DNA of 64,000 nt, taken from positions 372,001-436,000 of the forward strand of contig JAOTOL010001616.1 of the NCBI GenBank assembly GCA_034440575.1, written 5' to 3'. This DNA is from Imbricaverruca yamaguchii. Taxonomy: Eukaryota > Arthropoda > Thecostraca > Neoverrucidae. A model generated the notes under the pieces. That model searched no databases. It saw only the letters and a list, made by a program, of their open reading frames with translations, and had not been told where the DNA came from. Positions 30,500 through 42,340 of the stretch are shown here, one piece after another; position 1 is the first letter of the stretch, and the number at the start of each line of letters is the position of its first letter. The translations under genes and the position numbers were made by a program.

Positions 30500-31880
30500 G
30501 GAACATTCGCGGTTTTAGAGCGAATTTTACTGACCTGCAGCGAGTTTTATGTTTGGAAGTTCCTATGCTTGTTTGTCTCTAAGAGACAAAACTAGCTCCC
30601 GGTATACATTGCTCTATAAATGGATATTCATCTTCCGCAAAGATGTAGGCGGGACCGACGCCGTGGCGCACGGAGGCACTATGTTGGCGGTGCACCACAG
30701 CATACCAGCGCAGCAGGTTCCATTGTCCACCTCGCTACAGGCAGTTGCAGCACGTGTGGCCGTTCCCCGCCGTGCAATGACTGCATGTTCCGTATACCTA
30801 CCGCCTGGAGTTCCTCTTCCTGGTGCAGAGCTAAGACGGCTACTGGCAGAACTCCCCCACCGGTCCTTTTAGTGGGCGATTTTAATAGCCATCACATTGC
30901 CTGGGGAGGCAATTCCGTTAACGCTCGCGGGAGACACTTGGAACGTTTTATCCACAAAGAGTCCCTCTTTCTTTTGAACGCCGGCTCACCTACCCACATT
31001 ACTCTGCCTTCTGGTAGTACATCGGCTTTAGATCTGAGCTTCTGTAGCCCACTCTTAGCTCAAAGCTTGGAATGGTCCGTGGACACTGATCCACTCGGGA
31101 GTGGTCACATGCCGGTATGGTTAGAATATAAGGATGGCCATATTCTTGGCCAGAGGCCTCAGCGGTGGAGCCTACGTAAAGCCAACTGGGTGGAATTTGA
31201 TGCCAAACTTATGGCGAAATTCACATCCGACGACGAACATCCACCATCAGTAGCCGGCATCACGCAGCGACACATTGACACTGCCACTGTCTGTGTCCCG
31301 CGGACAATGGGAGCACCCCGTCGCACTCCGGTGCCGTGGTGGACCCTGGAGAGCCGGAACTCCATTATGGCCCGTAAACGGGCTTTTCGAGCTTTTAACC
31401 GACAGAGCACAATGGCTAACTTGATTACCTTCAGAAAGGCCAGAGCCTTTGCACGTAGGACTGTTCTGGAGGCCAAGCGGGGCATCCTGGCGCAATTATA
31501 TCGGGGGCATCAGCTCATCCACACCCTCGGCCGAGGTGTGGGCTCGCACCCATGAACAAAATCGGTGGCAACTTCTCTTCCACCCCATTGCCAGTCTTAC
31601 GGTCGGGCGGTCGTGACGTATTTCAACCATCTGAGGTTGCGAACGAGATTGGCCGAGCTTTCTCGCAACGGTGCCTTGCTGGCAACGAGGATCAAGATTG
31701 TCTGCGGTATCGCTCTCAGAGTGAGAGAGTTAGAATACATTCTACGACACGAGAAAGATTGGCTTACAACGAGCCCTTCACCAAGACCGAGCTTTCTTCC
31801 GCACTACATGGCCTGCGAAACGTGTCCGAAGGCCCTCTCAGAATACACGAAGAAAAGTTACTGCCGGCTGCCCCATCCAC
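30500..31880 (+). pseudogene. LINE ORF2 5' part: APE-type endonuclease and linker, frameshifted
   Basis: The Jockey-type endonuclease nicks target DNA for target-primed reverse transcription. Across at least two frameshifts and a stop (TAA replacing the Gln of the QETK motif near 30580) one reads WNIRGFRANFTDLQ, ETKLAP, LLVGDFNSHHIAWGG, SALDLSF and SGHMPVW. These are the expected N-, E-, GDFN and S-H blocks in order. The linker runs to KTELSSALHGLRNVSEGP at about 31840, exactly where a reverse-transcriptase core should begin, but none follows. Confidence 0.85.
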
Positions 31881-31884
31881 CAAC

Positions 31885-32915
31885 ACGCAAATAGACTACA
31901 CATCACACTTCCCACAGTAAAAGCACTTCCACCACCCACTGCATGGTGGAAACACCAATCACCAAAAACACACCTCCTCATAGACCAGCCAAAGCACACC
32001 TACACAGACGCAGAAATACACCAACTGTTCCTCCACTTCAAAGCTCAACATCCAAACCACAACATCATCTACACCGACGAATCCAAATCGCACACACAGC
32101 AGACGGGCACAGCGGCGGTGCTGTATATCCCAACGCAGCACCGCCGCGGGTCATCCTTCGTGCCCGTCTGCATGACACAGCATCCACATACACAGCAGAA
32201 TTATTCGCAATCTTCTCGGCATACTGCGCCATCTACAACACCAAAATTGAGCACAACATCATAGCCACAGACGCAAAATCAGCATTACAGAGCATAACAC
32301 CCCACACCACATACAAGCACCCCCTCATACCCAAAATACTACAAATCCACAAAAACTCACTATACCACAACGACCAAAACTACTCTGGATCCCAAGTCAC
32401 ACAAACATACACGACAACGAACACGCAGACACCGAAGCCAACATAGCCACAACACTACAACAAACCACACCCTGCCCACTTTCACAATCAGACTCCCACC
32501 CCACAATACGCCAGGCGATCAACAAAGACATTCAACAAACATGGGACACAACAATCACACAATTACACGAAATACACCCAAAATACGAACTCTGGCACAC
32601 CATCAACCAAAACACTAGACAAAAGGAACTCATACTAATACGATTACGACTAGGACACACTGCACTCACGCACTCCTACCTCTTACAACAATTCCCACGA
32701 CCACAATGCACAACATGTCAACGAACACTCACAATTAAACACATACTCATACACTGCACCAAATACAACACAGAAAGACAACCCATTACAAATTACTGCA
32801 ACATGAACAACATCCCACTAAACATCACGACACTTCTCAACGATGAACATCCAACACTACACGAGCACCTCTTCCACTTTCTCTCTATCACACGCCTGAT
32901 CCACGAACAATGATA
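31885..32915 (+). pseudogene. LINE RNase H domain and C-terminal zinc-binding region, A/C-rich, frameshifted
   Basis: Three frames must be combined. The four RNase H acidic residues appear in order: IIYTDESK, TAELFAIF, IATDAKSAL and HDNEHADTEA. After this comes LIRLRLGHTALTHSYLL and a CxxC...HxxxxC motif (PQCTTCQRTLTIKHILIHC), typical of Jockey/I-type ORF2 ends, with a stop near 32912. Codons here use C and A heavily with almost no G or T at third positions, unlike the endonuclease part, so this may be a second LINE family. Confidence 0.82.
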
Positions 32916-33420
32916 TAAAAAAGAGAGAAGAAAAAAATCAAAAGATATGTAAAAAAGAAAAACAGAAAATCAACAAAAAAAGAAACAAAAGACTAACTCC
33001 ACGTGATATTTACTAACACTAACTGTTCTTGCAATGTAAATTCAATACTGGCGATGACCGGACCCAAACCCTCCAACTACACCCAACCCCATGGCACCGA
33101 CCGGACTGGCAAACTCTACACTTCTGCACCAGCTCAGCCTCGACTCCTACTTCATCTGCCTGCAAGACGTCTCAACTTCTACTACCTCTACGCGTAATTC
33201 TTCAAGTCACCTCAACTGTTTCACAACTCGCCTCTACAAGACAACTATAATCTTCTTCGCTTCCTCTTATCCGCACCACATTACTCCTCATACCCCTTCA
33301 CCCTTAACAAACAGCAACAAAATACTGACACCACAAACGCCCCTCGGAAACAGCCGACATCACCACACGGTGGCAGGCTGGCCAAACACAGAGACACATA
33401 CACACACGTCTAAAATGGCA
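32916..33420 (+). mobile_element. Probable 3' UTR of the A/C-rich LINE
   Basis: An A-rich stretch (AAAAAAGAGAGAAGAAAAAA type) is followed by C/A-rich sequence with the same strand bias as the RNase H part. It ends near the block CACACGGTGGCAGGCTGGC at 33366, which also occurs beside the CA repeat at 63771. Confidence 0.5.
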
Positions 33421-35860
33421 GCAATATTTGCATTTCTATTGTGAACTGTGACATGTTTATTGGAAGTTACCTACGCCTGCCATTGCAGGTCGGGTGCAGA
33501 AATTTTGATCGGGAGGAGTGGCCGTTGCTGATGGAGAACAGTTGTGAGGACAACGGGTGCACCGTGGTGCCTTTGGAGAGTCGCCTATTCTATCAGACGG
33601 ATTACCATTGCTTCCACATAGGACAACGACTGAAGCACATTTTGAGCTTGAAGAGGGATAGGTAGATGATAATGCTAATGTGATATTGGATAACATAAAT
33701 GTAATATCATATCGGATGATGTTGTAATATCGAGGCAAAAGCCGAGATAATGCGGGTTCATTATATTATTTTAGGATCCAAAATGAATCTGGATAATGTA
33801 TTTGAGTACACACCCCGCGTCTGGTATATTTTTCAGACAGGATGCTATGTTAATGCTAGGTTCCATTTGCCTTCGAAGCTATGGGGTGATAGTTCTCAAA
33901 TCCACCCTCGCATGGCCCGGAGGAGGGGCCCTTGAAAAAAACTCACATTCCAACCTAAGCTGGAATAAAATCAGCATGCGGAAAGTGCTGTTAGTTGAGC
34001 CTCCAGGTATGTTGAGCCACCCCTGTTGTTTCAGCTCCTGTGACGTCATGATAATGGATATGCCACCTGCCGACGCTTCGCAGAAAGCCTCCATCGGTCG
34101 GCGGAGTCAGGAACGGCAAGTCTTGAGTCTTGGACAAAAATTTTGTTGAAGTCTAAAGTAATTCTTCCTTGACTGGGAACTGCTTTTCTATTTTTTAATG
34201 TAATTTATACAGACTTCGAGACACCGCACACATCGCAGGCATCCATTTTGTCTTGAAATCCATCCGAGCCATTTCGAGGTGGAACGTTCAGGAGATGGGC
34301 AGCCATATTTACTTTCAAGTGAGGTGAACATGTGGATGGCTGAGCAATCGCGACCGGAACAAGCTGAGCTGCGGTCTATTAACCCTCTGACTGTTGGAGT
34401 TGGACGATTTGGACGCAACCGACCGTCTCGAGACCGCCGGATTTTGACGGATCTGGACGAGGCGTCCAGAAAGCGACACCCTGCTGAGCAGTGGCGGCGA
34501 AAGGGCTCGGTCGGCTCGGTGCGTGTTCATCGGTGCGTGGGGTCGAAGCGTGCGCGAAGCTTCATGTGGATATCAGGTCAGGTCACCCAGCCCCTGCTGA
34601 TCAACGGACTCTTCAGTCGGATGCACCCCCGCCCCCTCGGAGAGCATTAGGCGCTCACTGGAAAGGAAAGGACGCCCACCCAGTGTGCTTGAGTGCACTC
34701 CCTCGGTCAATACATTTTCAGCCGAAGGCTCCCCTCTAAGTACTCAGATGCATAAGCAGATATTGAAAAGTTCGTGTTACTGCGTCTACTCATTCGGCCA
34801 TTGTCCCGGAAATATCTGAAAATAGTTTTGAAGAACTCCATCTCCGGCCAAACGAGGGTGTATAATTTCCTATCACCATTCGATATATGGGATGTGGAAA
34901 TCAGATCAGTGGTAACACGGTATCCAATTTCCATGCTTATATTTGCTTGTTTGCTTCTCCAGTTGATTATTCACCAAGTAATACTCCAAAAAGTTGGAGT
35001 CACTTGATAAAACAGCACTTAGGGCTAAGAAGCATTGTCGGTTGGAAGTAAAGCATAAATGCACCCATAATAAAAATGATAGTCAAGCATATTGCAAAGT
35101 TTAGATGTATGTGCTTAGTGTACTTTCTCTGCACATGACTTAGCCGCAAAAAATCATGTTTTAGCCGCTGTTGTATACACCACTAGATGAAAGTGTTGTC
35201 GCACCCCTAGATGTACCACTCCAGCAACCTGCCACATTTTTTTCAACTCCACATGTTCACACACACGATCATCAGAGGCGCCACGATCTTTCGATCCGGG
35301 GAACATGATCGTGTTCGGGTTCATTCTTTCCATGCAGCACCCACGGGAGGAAGTTAAGACTTCACGACCCTTGAGGGGGACACGTCCCGCACTAAGCCCC
35401 GCCATGCGCACGATCAAGACACGGCAGACAGGCCCTATCCGTGAGCATCGAAGTGGGAATGACTTAGAAGTTGACAGGGCCTAGAACGTTTTAAGGATAG
35501 TTCTTTCCATGCAACACCAATTGGCTAATGTTTCATTGATTAATGCTGGAAGGACAGACGCTCTATCTGGGTTATGGGCTACTACGCTAATCTGCCTCAG
35601 TCAGTCAAGGCAACAGATGCAAAGAGAAGCACAGGAGCAGGATTTCGAAGTTTAATTTTCGCCTTCGCGAGCTGGAGGATTGCCCCACTTTTTTTCGTAC
35701 GCACACATATTTATATTGACGGCAAACTTACCTTACGCAACCAGTTTATAACAGTCGCAACATATTCTGTGTCCTTGCCCGACCTCTACTTACCTTGAAA
35801 CAGCTTTGAAATACGCCTCAACGTGTTTAGTTATGTCGCACACGCCTCCGCCCACAGGTC
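33421..35860. other. Unassigned intergenic region
   Basis: No gene is supported. Short ORFs at 33441-33665 and 34774-35007 have no recognisable domain. A segment near 34500-34740 resembles parts of 36590-36830 and 44480-44720 (CCCTCGG, TTTTCAGCC.GAGGC blocks), suggesting a dispersed diverged repeat. Confidence 0.45.
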
Positions 35861-35893
35861 CCGTAACGACACAGAGGTCACAACAACTTACCA

Positions 35894-36012
35894 TTGACTG
35901 ACGACCGACTCCGGGCCCAGCTTTGCGCTCTAAATAACCAGCTAGACCAGCCGAGCTCCACCATCATGATCACAGCAAGTGAACAATTGCGCCACGTCAG
36001 AGGAATGACACT
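35894..36012 (-). other. Possible exon end with strong splice donor
   Basis: On the minus strand GTCAGTCAATG|GTAAGTTG gives a consensus donor at 35893, after about 120 bases of moderate GC. No protein family is recognisable and no acceptor was found. It could be a 5' UTR exon or chance. A 24-bp array begins directly on its other side. Confidence 0.25.
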
Positions 36013-36019
36013 GAAGCCG

Positions 36020-36465
36020 GGTGCGCTCCGCACGGGTGTACCCTGTGCGCGTCGCACGGGTGTACCCTGTGTGCGCCGCACGGGTGCACCCTGTGCGCGC
36101 CGCACGTGTGTACCCTGTGCGCGCCGCACAGGTGTACCCTGTGCGCGCCGCACGGGTGTGCCCTGTGCGCGCCGCACGGGTGTACCCTGTGCGCGCCGCT
36201 GGCGCCGCACGGTGCCCTGTGCGCGCCGCACGGGTGTGTGCGCGCCGCACGGTGTACCCTGTGCGCGCCGCACGGGTGTACCCTGTGCGCGCCGCACGGG
36301 TGTACCCTGTGCGCGCCGCACGGGTGTACCCTGTGCGCGCCGCACGTGTGTACCCTGTGCGCGCCGCACAGGTGTACCCTGTGCGCGCCGCACGTGTGTA
36401 CCCTGTGCGCGCCGCACGGGTGTACCCTGTGCGCGCCGCACGGGTGTGCCCTGTGCGCCGCGCTG
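36020..36465. repeat. 24-bp GC-rich tandem array, about 18 units
   Basis: Unit CGCACGGGTGTACCCTGTGC plus GCGC, with three partial units at 36190-36260. As 24 is a multiple of three, several frames stay open on both strands (CARRTGVP, GTPVRRAQ). These ORFs are artefacts of the array. Confidence 0.95.
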
Positions 36466-36559
36466 CATAGCGCGGCGCAGAGTGAGTATTGCGAGCGTAG
36501 CTTCGGTGCAGAGCAAATGAACTCCTACTCATGCGTGGGCGACACGCGAAGATAGATCA

Positions 36560-38540
36560 AGCTGTCGCAGGCTACACCCAGGGGCGGATGCAATAGTTGG
36601 TGGGGGCACTGGGGGCATGTGTCCTCCCACTCCATGGGAAGGTGGTGCTCCTCCGTCCGGGAAAAGTCGCCCATCTGGAAAGGCTCGGGCGCATCTCCAC
36701 CCCTTCGAATTTTTCAGCCGGAGGTGGCGCGCCTCCAGAATGCTCGAATGCACCTCTCACTCTAATTTTTCAACCAGAGGCGCCTCTCGAAGCAAAGGCG
36801 TACCTTTGGACGCGCACCCCCACGACAATTCGTCGATCGCTCCACATGCACACCACCACATCCACACCAAGTACGATTTACAGCGGCTTCACAAACAGGC
36901 TCGTTCGTTCTGCAGAGCCCTGTTGTACTCAGAAAGGTGTCTTTTTACACCCAGAGGATCGCCGCATCATCATGGGTCCCACGTCCCCAGTTTTCCCTGG
37001 ATCCACCAATGGTGATAAATATCGTAAGTAGCTTCTTCGGAGTCTTCTAGGGTAAATAAGATACGGGCAATTCAAAATCGACGGGCGAAAATATCGGAGA
37101 ATTAATGCTTCATCGTCATCCAAGTTCTGTCGAAGCAATTATCTTATTCGACCTTCAGTATGGTCACTAATAGGTCAGCGCGTCCTCAGAACACTTAAAC
37201 AAATTAAATGTGAAATCGATTTACATGAACGGCAGCAAAGCAGGTGGTCGAGGACGTCTTCCAGCAAAACCGTGCCAGGTGTGTTTCTGGAAATTGCATC
37301 ATAACGTGGACGTGACATAGCGAAGTCAGAAAATCCACAAAACATGCAGTGTCAAAAGGTTCCCAAATCCACTGGACCCTAAATTTTGATCGGGGCACAG
37401 GGGATATTTGTCCACGAACGACATTCTCTTAGATAGGCGCCACTGACAAGGAAGGAGATTCGCTCAGACTTCCCCATTGGGTCCTCTTCACGGGGCACTT
37501 CACTGACAACCCCAGTTTAGTAAATCAGCGCACTCGAGCCTCCTAGAGGGACACTATGGGATAGCAAACTCGAGGAGGGGGCATAGAGCTGGTCCTCCCC
37601 GATGAGGTACCGTTCTCCCGTCGAGCAGCACTTTCAACCAGTGCCTCCTCGTCCTCCTCTGAATCCGCCATTGGTATACTCAGCAATGGTGAGTGGTGGC
37701 TCGCTGCCCATCTGGATCCCCCATTGGTGCACTCTATAATGGCAAATGGTCGCACGCTGCCTGGCGGCGCGTTTCTTTTTTCTAGTCGAGAGAAAATCGT
37801 CATGAGGCTCTTGCCATCCATCGCTATTGGACGGCAAAGCTTCAGGCTTGAATTCAACTAATCACTCATTTGTTTTTGCATGGTTTTCCCGAGGACGCCC
37901 GACACGACTGATTGTGTAAATTAATATGGCATCCACACATACTGTGGTTCTTAATGCACTCGTATCAATAAAATACACTGAGACTGCATGCATCTGCATC
38001 TGGTTCCACGTGCTTTTTAACTGCTTAATCTTGTATTTATTTATTTATTTCACGATACATGCCCTCCACGTGCAGTGCTATTATGGACAGTCTGGGTATA
38101 ACTCACATATATTTACAAAGAAAGGCTATATTTGTGGTCAATAGTAGGAGCAAATGCGCAACAAACATTCGTACACCAACAAAATCCAATACCCATTTCA
38201 CGATCTGCACTACACACACCGTGCTTGCAACACAGGCTATAAACGAGTAGTTTATAGAAGTGAAAGGAAAGCGATGGCCCAAAGGTGGGTTCATAGTGCA
38301 TACACATCCATTGTGTATACTTTTTGTGTGAATAGTGTTGCTCGTAGAGATAAGCTAGCGCATGTTTCTTGAAGTTAGACAGCCTCGATGTTTTCGTTTC
38401 AGTTGGAAGTTTGCAATAGTGGAAGACAGACGAGTGGAGAAATCTCCTGTGGCCAGCCTGTCTGTGTATGGCTGACAGGTGCAGGTGGTCGTCTGCACGT
38501 GTGTGACGGCTTCGCAGGGTAGAGTTTGCAGTAATTTGAC
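36560..38540. other. Unassigned region
   Basis: No gene or RNA recognised. Short diverged repeat blocks at 36590-36830 and 37470-37860 resemble segments near 34600 and 44500. A TTTA repeat lies at 38035-38052. Confidence 0.45.
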
Positions 38541-38546
38541 CGGCAA

Positions 38547-38930
38547 TTAGCGTTGGCTCACCGTCATAATGATCTTGTAGAGCGAAGTGAGACTGTGAAA
38601 TAGATACAGATCAGCTGCGGTGAGGAGACCCATCTCGTTACGGGCATCAGAAATATAATAAAATTTCCGTAGACCTGGCACGACTCTAGTGGCAAAGTTA
38701 ACGATCTTGTGTACTTTGTGGGTATTTGCTGCCGACCCGTTCCCGTAAACAGATATGCAGTAGAGGATATTTGATATAACTAGGCTATTAACTAAAGTGA
38801 AGAGGGTACTGGTCGGAAGATGGTGACGCAGATGGCTCGGGGCCAGAAGGAATCCGGTGCACTTGCGGACCACAACAGCTACATGAGAATCCCACTGCAT
38901 GTGGCGATCAAATGTCACCCCAAGGTCTTG
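38547..38930 (-). pseudogene. LINE reverse-transcriptase C-terminal fragment
   Basis: The minus-strand ORF reads VTFDRHMQWDSHV, CTGFLLAPSHLRHHLP, ISNILYCISVYGNGSA and VHKIVNFATRVV. This matches the thumb region that follows the reverse-transcriptase core in Jockey/CR1-type LINEs. There is no YADD core, nuclease or tail, so it is a short orphan. Confidence 0.75.
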
Positions 38931-39271
38931 ACATGAATGGCTCTCATCTATTATGGCGTCCTAAAGCACACTCGTGTCGGGGTAATATTACGAAAATTTT
39001 GTACTTGTATGCTTCGGCATTGCTATCTTATGTGCCCTATGACAGTAGAAAGTCGCCTCCCTGCTTCCGTCATGATATTGGCATGTTGAACTGTTTGTTC
39101 TGGCTCACGTTACGCTGTCTTCCAAATTGTCGATAGGCAAACTGATGCGTCAGCTGTCTTCGTTCACCTGTTACCACGATGTACTTCAACAAACACACTA
39201 AATACTCAGCGAGTTCACAAGCCAACAACCACTCATGTTCGTCTCTGAAGTCGTGTACATGGTCTCGCCGG

Positions 39272-40100
39272 CAGGGGTGTCGACTTTTTAGAAACATTGG
39301 GAGGGGGTGAAGTGTACTGGAGCCCCTCCCCCAATGTCCCATCAAAAACTAATCGGATTTCGCCCACTATATTTTCAGTCCTAAATAATTTTTATTTTTA
39401 TTTGGCGATGTGTATGTTTATGTTTATTTAGCCTCCTATCCAATGGGAAAAATCGCCCGGTAGCAGGTGAAGTCACGGAAGCAAAACAGCAGTGCACTGT
39501 GTGATGGGTGGGCTGCTGAAGATAATTATAGTTTGTATATCCACAATCTCAGTAATAACTGTGATTGTTGTTCACTGGACTCGAACTCGATTGTATACAA
39601 GTTTGACAATGACTGAAATTGAGAATGAACGAATGCATTATGTTCAAGCTCCATATGCATGTGGTTTTGCCATTGGTGGTGTGTACAAACGTCAGTATGA
39701 TAATGCAATTGTTGTTTGGTGGCTTGGCAATTTTTGTAGACAACCTGGTTTAAAATGCATCATCATCTGCTAATCTCAACATTTTATGATGCGAGTTTTG
39801 CTTCCACAGTGGAGGGAAATCCACTTATTCCGTTTCTTTCTTTGCACGCAATTCTCAATTTTGCAGCAGAAGGTGGAGAGTCAGTCCACTATCTAAACAT
39901 AATATGTTTCTTTGCAGTACAAAATATGCTGGTTAGCATCAACTCAATTTTCTATGTAGCATGGTGTTTTTCCCCCTTTAGCTTTCTTATCAGAATAAAA
40001 CAGCATAGGTTGTTGTGGAGCCCAAATCAGCATTGAGGGGGCCAAGATCAACATTGGTGGGGCCATGACCCTTACAAAAGGATGCAAATCGACACCCCTG
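39272..40100. mobile_element. 829-bp hAT-type non-autonomous element (MITE)
   Basis: Starts CAGGGGTGTCGAC and ends with its complement TCGACACCCCTG. Flanked by 8-bp repeats CTCGCCGG (39264-39271) and CTCACCGG (40101-40108), one mismatch. CAGGGGTG-type ends and 8-bp duplications are characteristic of hAT transposons. Subterminal CCCCTCCCCCAATG and GGGGCCAAGATCAACATTGG may be binding repeats. No transposase inside. Confidence 0.8.
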
Positions 40101-40108
40101 CTCACCGG

Positions 40109-40365
40109 CGTCGTCCAGAAATTACATTTTACTTTGTGTCCTACTACTTTGTGTCCTTCCACTGTTCCTCGGGGTACAAACTGTCACAATTTGTGGTTGC
40201 TTTCAATGCAGAGGCATAGCTAGGTTCGAATAACTCGACATCTCTGAAATCGTACTGCTGCTGCCGCATCCTGACTTCCCCTTAATGGCGCCGAATTTTA
40301 TGGATACAAGTTGATACCAAAATTGCAAAAGAGCTTCTGCTCTATCATCCCTCATCTCTCATCTT
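40109..40365. other. No recognisable feature
   Basis: Unique-looking sequence between the hAT element and the GC-rich candidate exon. Confidence 0.4.
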
Positions 40366-40369
40366 TCAC

Positions 40370-40666
40370 TTAGAGTAGCCTGTGGGCGCAGCCGTGCTCC
40401 AACTCCGCACCCCAGAGCCGCGCCTGCAGCCGGCCAACCGCCCTGCGTCTGGCATCTGGCAGCATCTGGCATCGCGCTAATTCATTGAGCGCGAGACCGA
40501 ACGCGGCGTCGTCGTACGGCACCGGGCGGCCCGGGCGGTTTCCCGCGCTCCACCCGCAGACGGGCGCTGCCGGGGCCTCGGCCGCCGTCGCCGCCGTCGC
40601 CGCCGTCGTCGTCGGCGCCCCAGCGGGCGGCACGAGCCGAGTTTCAAGGTCGGAGTGTGGCGCCAC
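40370..40666 (-). CDS. Candidate terminal exon with BESS-like motif
   Basis: A sharply GC-rich island with a 98-codon ORF on the minus strand from a possible ATG at 40666 to TAA near 40370. An Ala/Thr-rich segment is followed by YDDAAFGLALNELARCQMLP and RRRAVGRLQARLWGAELE. The spacing of acidic, hydrophobic, LP and basic/hydrophobic positions resembles the BESS protein-interaction motif found at the C terminus of MADF-BESS transcription factors. No MADF domain or acceptor site was identified, so this may be part of a multi-exon gene or a chance ORF in a CpG island. Confidence 0.35.
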   Translation of the reverse strand: MAPHSDLETRLVPPAGAPTTTAATAATAAEAPAAPVCGWSAGNRPGRPVPYDDAAFGLALNELARCQMLPDARRRAVGRLQARLWGAELEHGCAHRLL

Positions 40667-41379
40667 GCCGAGCCCCGCGGCGGCCCAGCCGACGACCGAC
40701 CCAGCACGGAAATAGATGCGCTGGCCGACCCGACCGTCATGCCGTCATGCCCGTCGCCCGTGGCCGGTGGGCATGACGGCGCATGCACACGTCGCATCAT
40801 CTCGTGCCCGCATGGAATGCTTCCGTGTCACGTGACAAGCGGACAAACACGTGAACTACGTAGCAGGCATTGCTGTTGTGTCACTGATTGCAGTACAGTT
40901 TTGTTAAGGATTTGTAGTATATTAATTTGAGTTTAATAATTAAATCATGAAAAGGCGTGATACGGGAGCTGACCGAACGAAGATAATTGCGGGTTGTAGT
41001 GCTCACGTGCGGTGGCGCTGCCAGAATTTTCTGAAGGGAGGGGCGACAAAAAAATCATCGTGAAACAGAACTTTTTCGCTGCGCGAAATGGCGAATGTTT
41101 TATTTACGTGGTAAAAATATCGAAGCTTCCCGTCCAATCTGGGTAATTTTTGGCTGCAAAGAAGGGGTCTGTCTTTGGCTGCTCACACTACACTGCCTCT
41201 GCTCAAGTGCTGTAGGGAGAATATCTGGCAGTATAAGGCGCCATGAGTGAGCTGACAGAGCGAGGACAGAGCCGAGTTTTGGTGCTCACACGCTGCAGAC
41301 ACAACAGCCGACACAGTAAGGCGTCGTGAGGAAGATGACCAAGCGAAGACAAAGGCGGATTGTGGTGCTGATATGCAAA

Positions 41380-41430
41380 TACAACATCCGAGGTATTAAC
41401 AGAGCGAAAGTTCGCTCTGTTAATACCTCC
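41380..41430. repeat. Perfect inverted repeat
   Basis: The arms GAGGTATTAACAGAGCGAA and TTCGCTCTGTTAATACCTC meet almost directly (about 41393-41430), giving a near-perfect 19-bp hairpin. Confidence 0.85.
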
Positions 41431-41639
41431 CAGAGACATGTATCTTATGCCGTCCAGTATTTGGAGAAGTGCAGCAATTTCATAATTGAAAAGGACTGCA
41501 TTTGATGCAGGGAAGATTAACAGCAATTTTGCTGATATCTGATTCTAACCCTGAGCTGAACATGATACAGGCACGTGAAACCTAAAATAAAAGTTTAATG
41601 CAAACTTTGAATACACTAAATACTGCAAATTTTGTTTCG

Positions 41640-42340
41640 CAGCTATCCCGCCCAGCTAAGGCCGCGCCATCTTTCCAGTCAGATCCTCATACCCGTCCCG
41701 GGGGGTCCCTTTATGCCCCCTCTAGTCTCCAAGCCAAGCGTTGCCCGAAAACCAAAGTTATGTAATCGGAAAGTGTTCGACGGGTATGGTCCGAAACTAT
41801 CCATAAGATTCTTTCCCCCAAAAAAGTGACGGCACCAGAGAAATATATGCGATCACGACTAACATGCTTTTGTCTCTGGGGAGTTCGTTTTGGTGGAGAT
41901 TTTACAAATACACATTATTTGGGATAAGAAAAAGGAAAGCGAAATTTGTTTTTCCATATTGGGTAGAGCAGATCGGACAACGTTGTTTTTTTTAGTCAAC
42001 TTGCTCCCATTAAAAAATGCTTTCTTTATCTAGAATCTTCCATTTTAGCCCGAATCGTCAAATATGAAAAACTAATAAGTGGTCAAAAACGGAAAACTCT
42101 TACAGACCGGAAAACGAACCAGCTGATTTATGATAAATCATCTGGTTCCCTTAGTTGAATCCATAGAGATAAGCAAACGTTGTAAGATTCTTTCGGGTAT
42201 CTTCATTCACTAAAGCGGGACGACTGGCTGAAGTTTTTTCAGGTGACCTGACTTGACCTTGAATAACTCATTGATCGTAAATTACCTGACCTTAAACTTT
42301 TCACACGATTTGCCAAATCGATGTAGGAAACGGTATGCCA
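41640..42340 (-). mobile_element. TTAA-type AGGTCA repeat, family E, copy 2 (reverse)
   Basis: Reverse of 45365-46199: CGATCACGACTAACATG, CTGGGGAGTTCGTTTTGG, then ATTCTTTCGGGTATCTTC, ACTGGCTGAA.TTTTT and AGGTGACCTGACTTGACCTT. The outer end carries CCCGTCCCGGGGGGTCC. Diverged. Confidence 0.7.

Noticed and set aside
34774..35007. 77-codon ORF with hydrophobic end
   Set aside because: Short, AT-rich, no signal or conserved feature.
36020..36555. Repeat ORFs CARRTGVP and others on both strands
   Set aside because: Period 24 keeps all frames open; no start context, domain or splice support.
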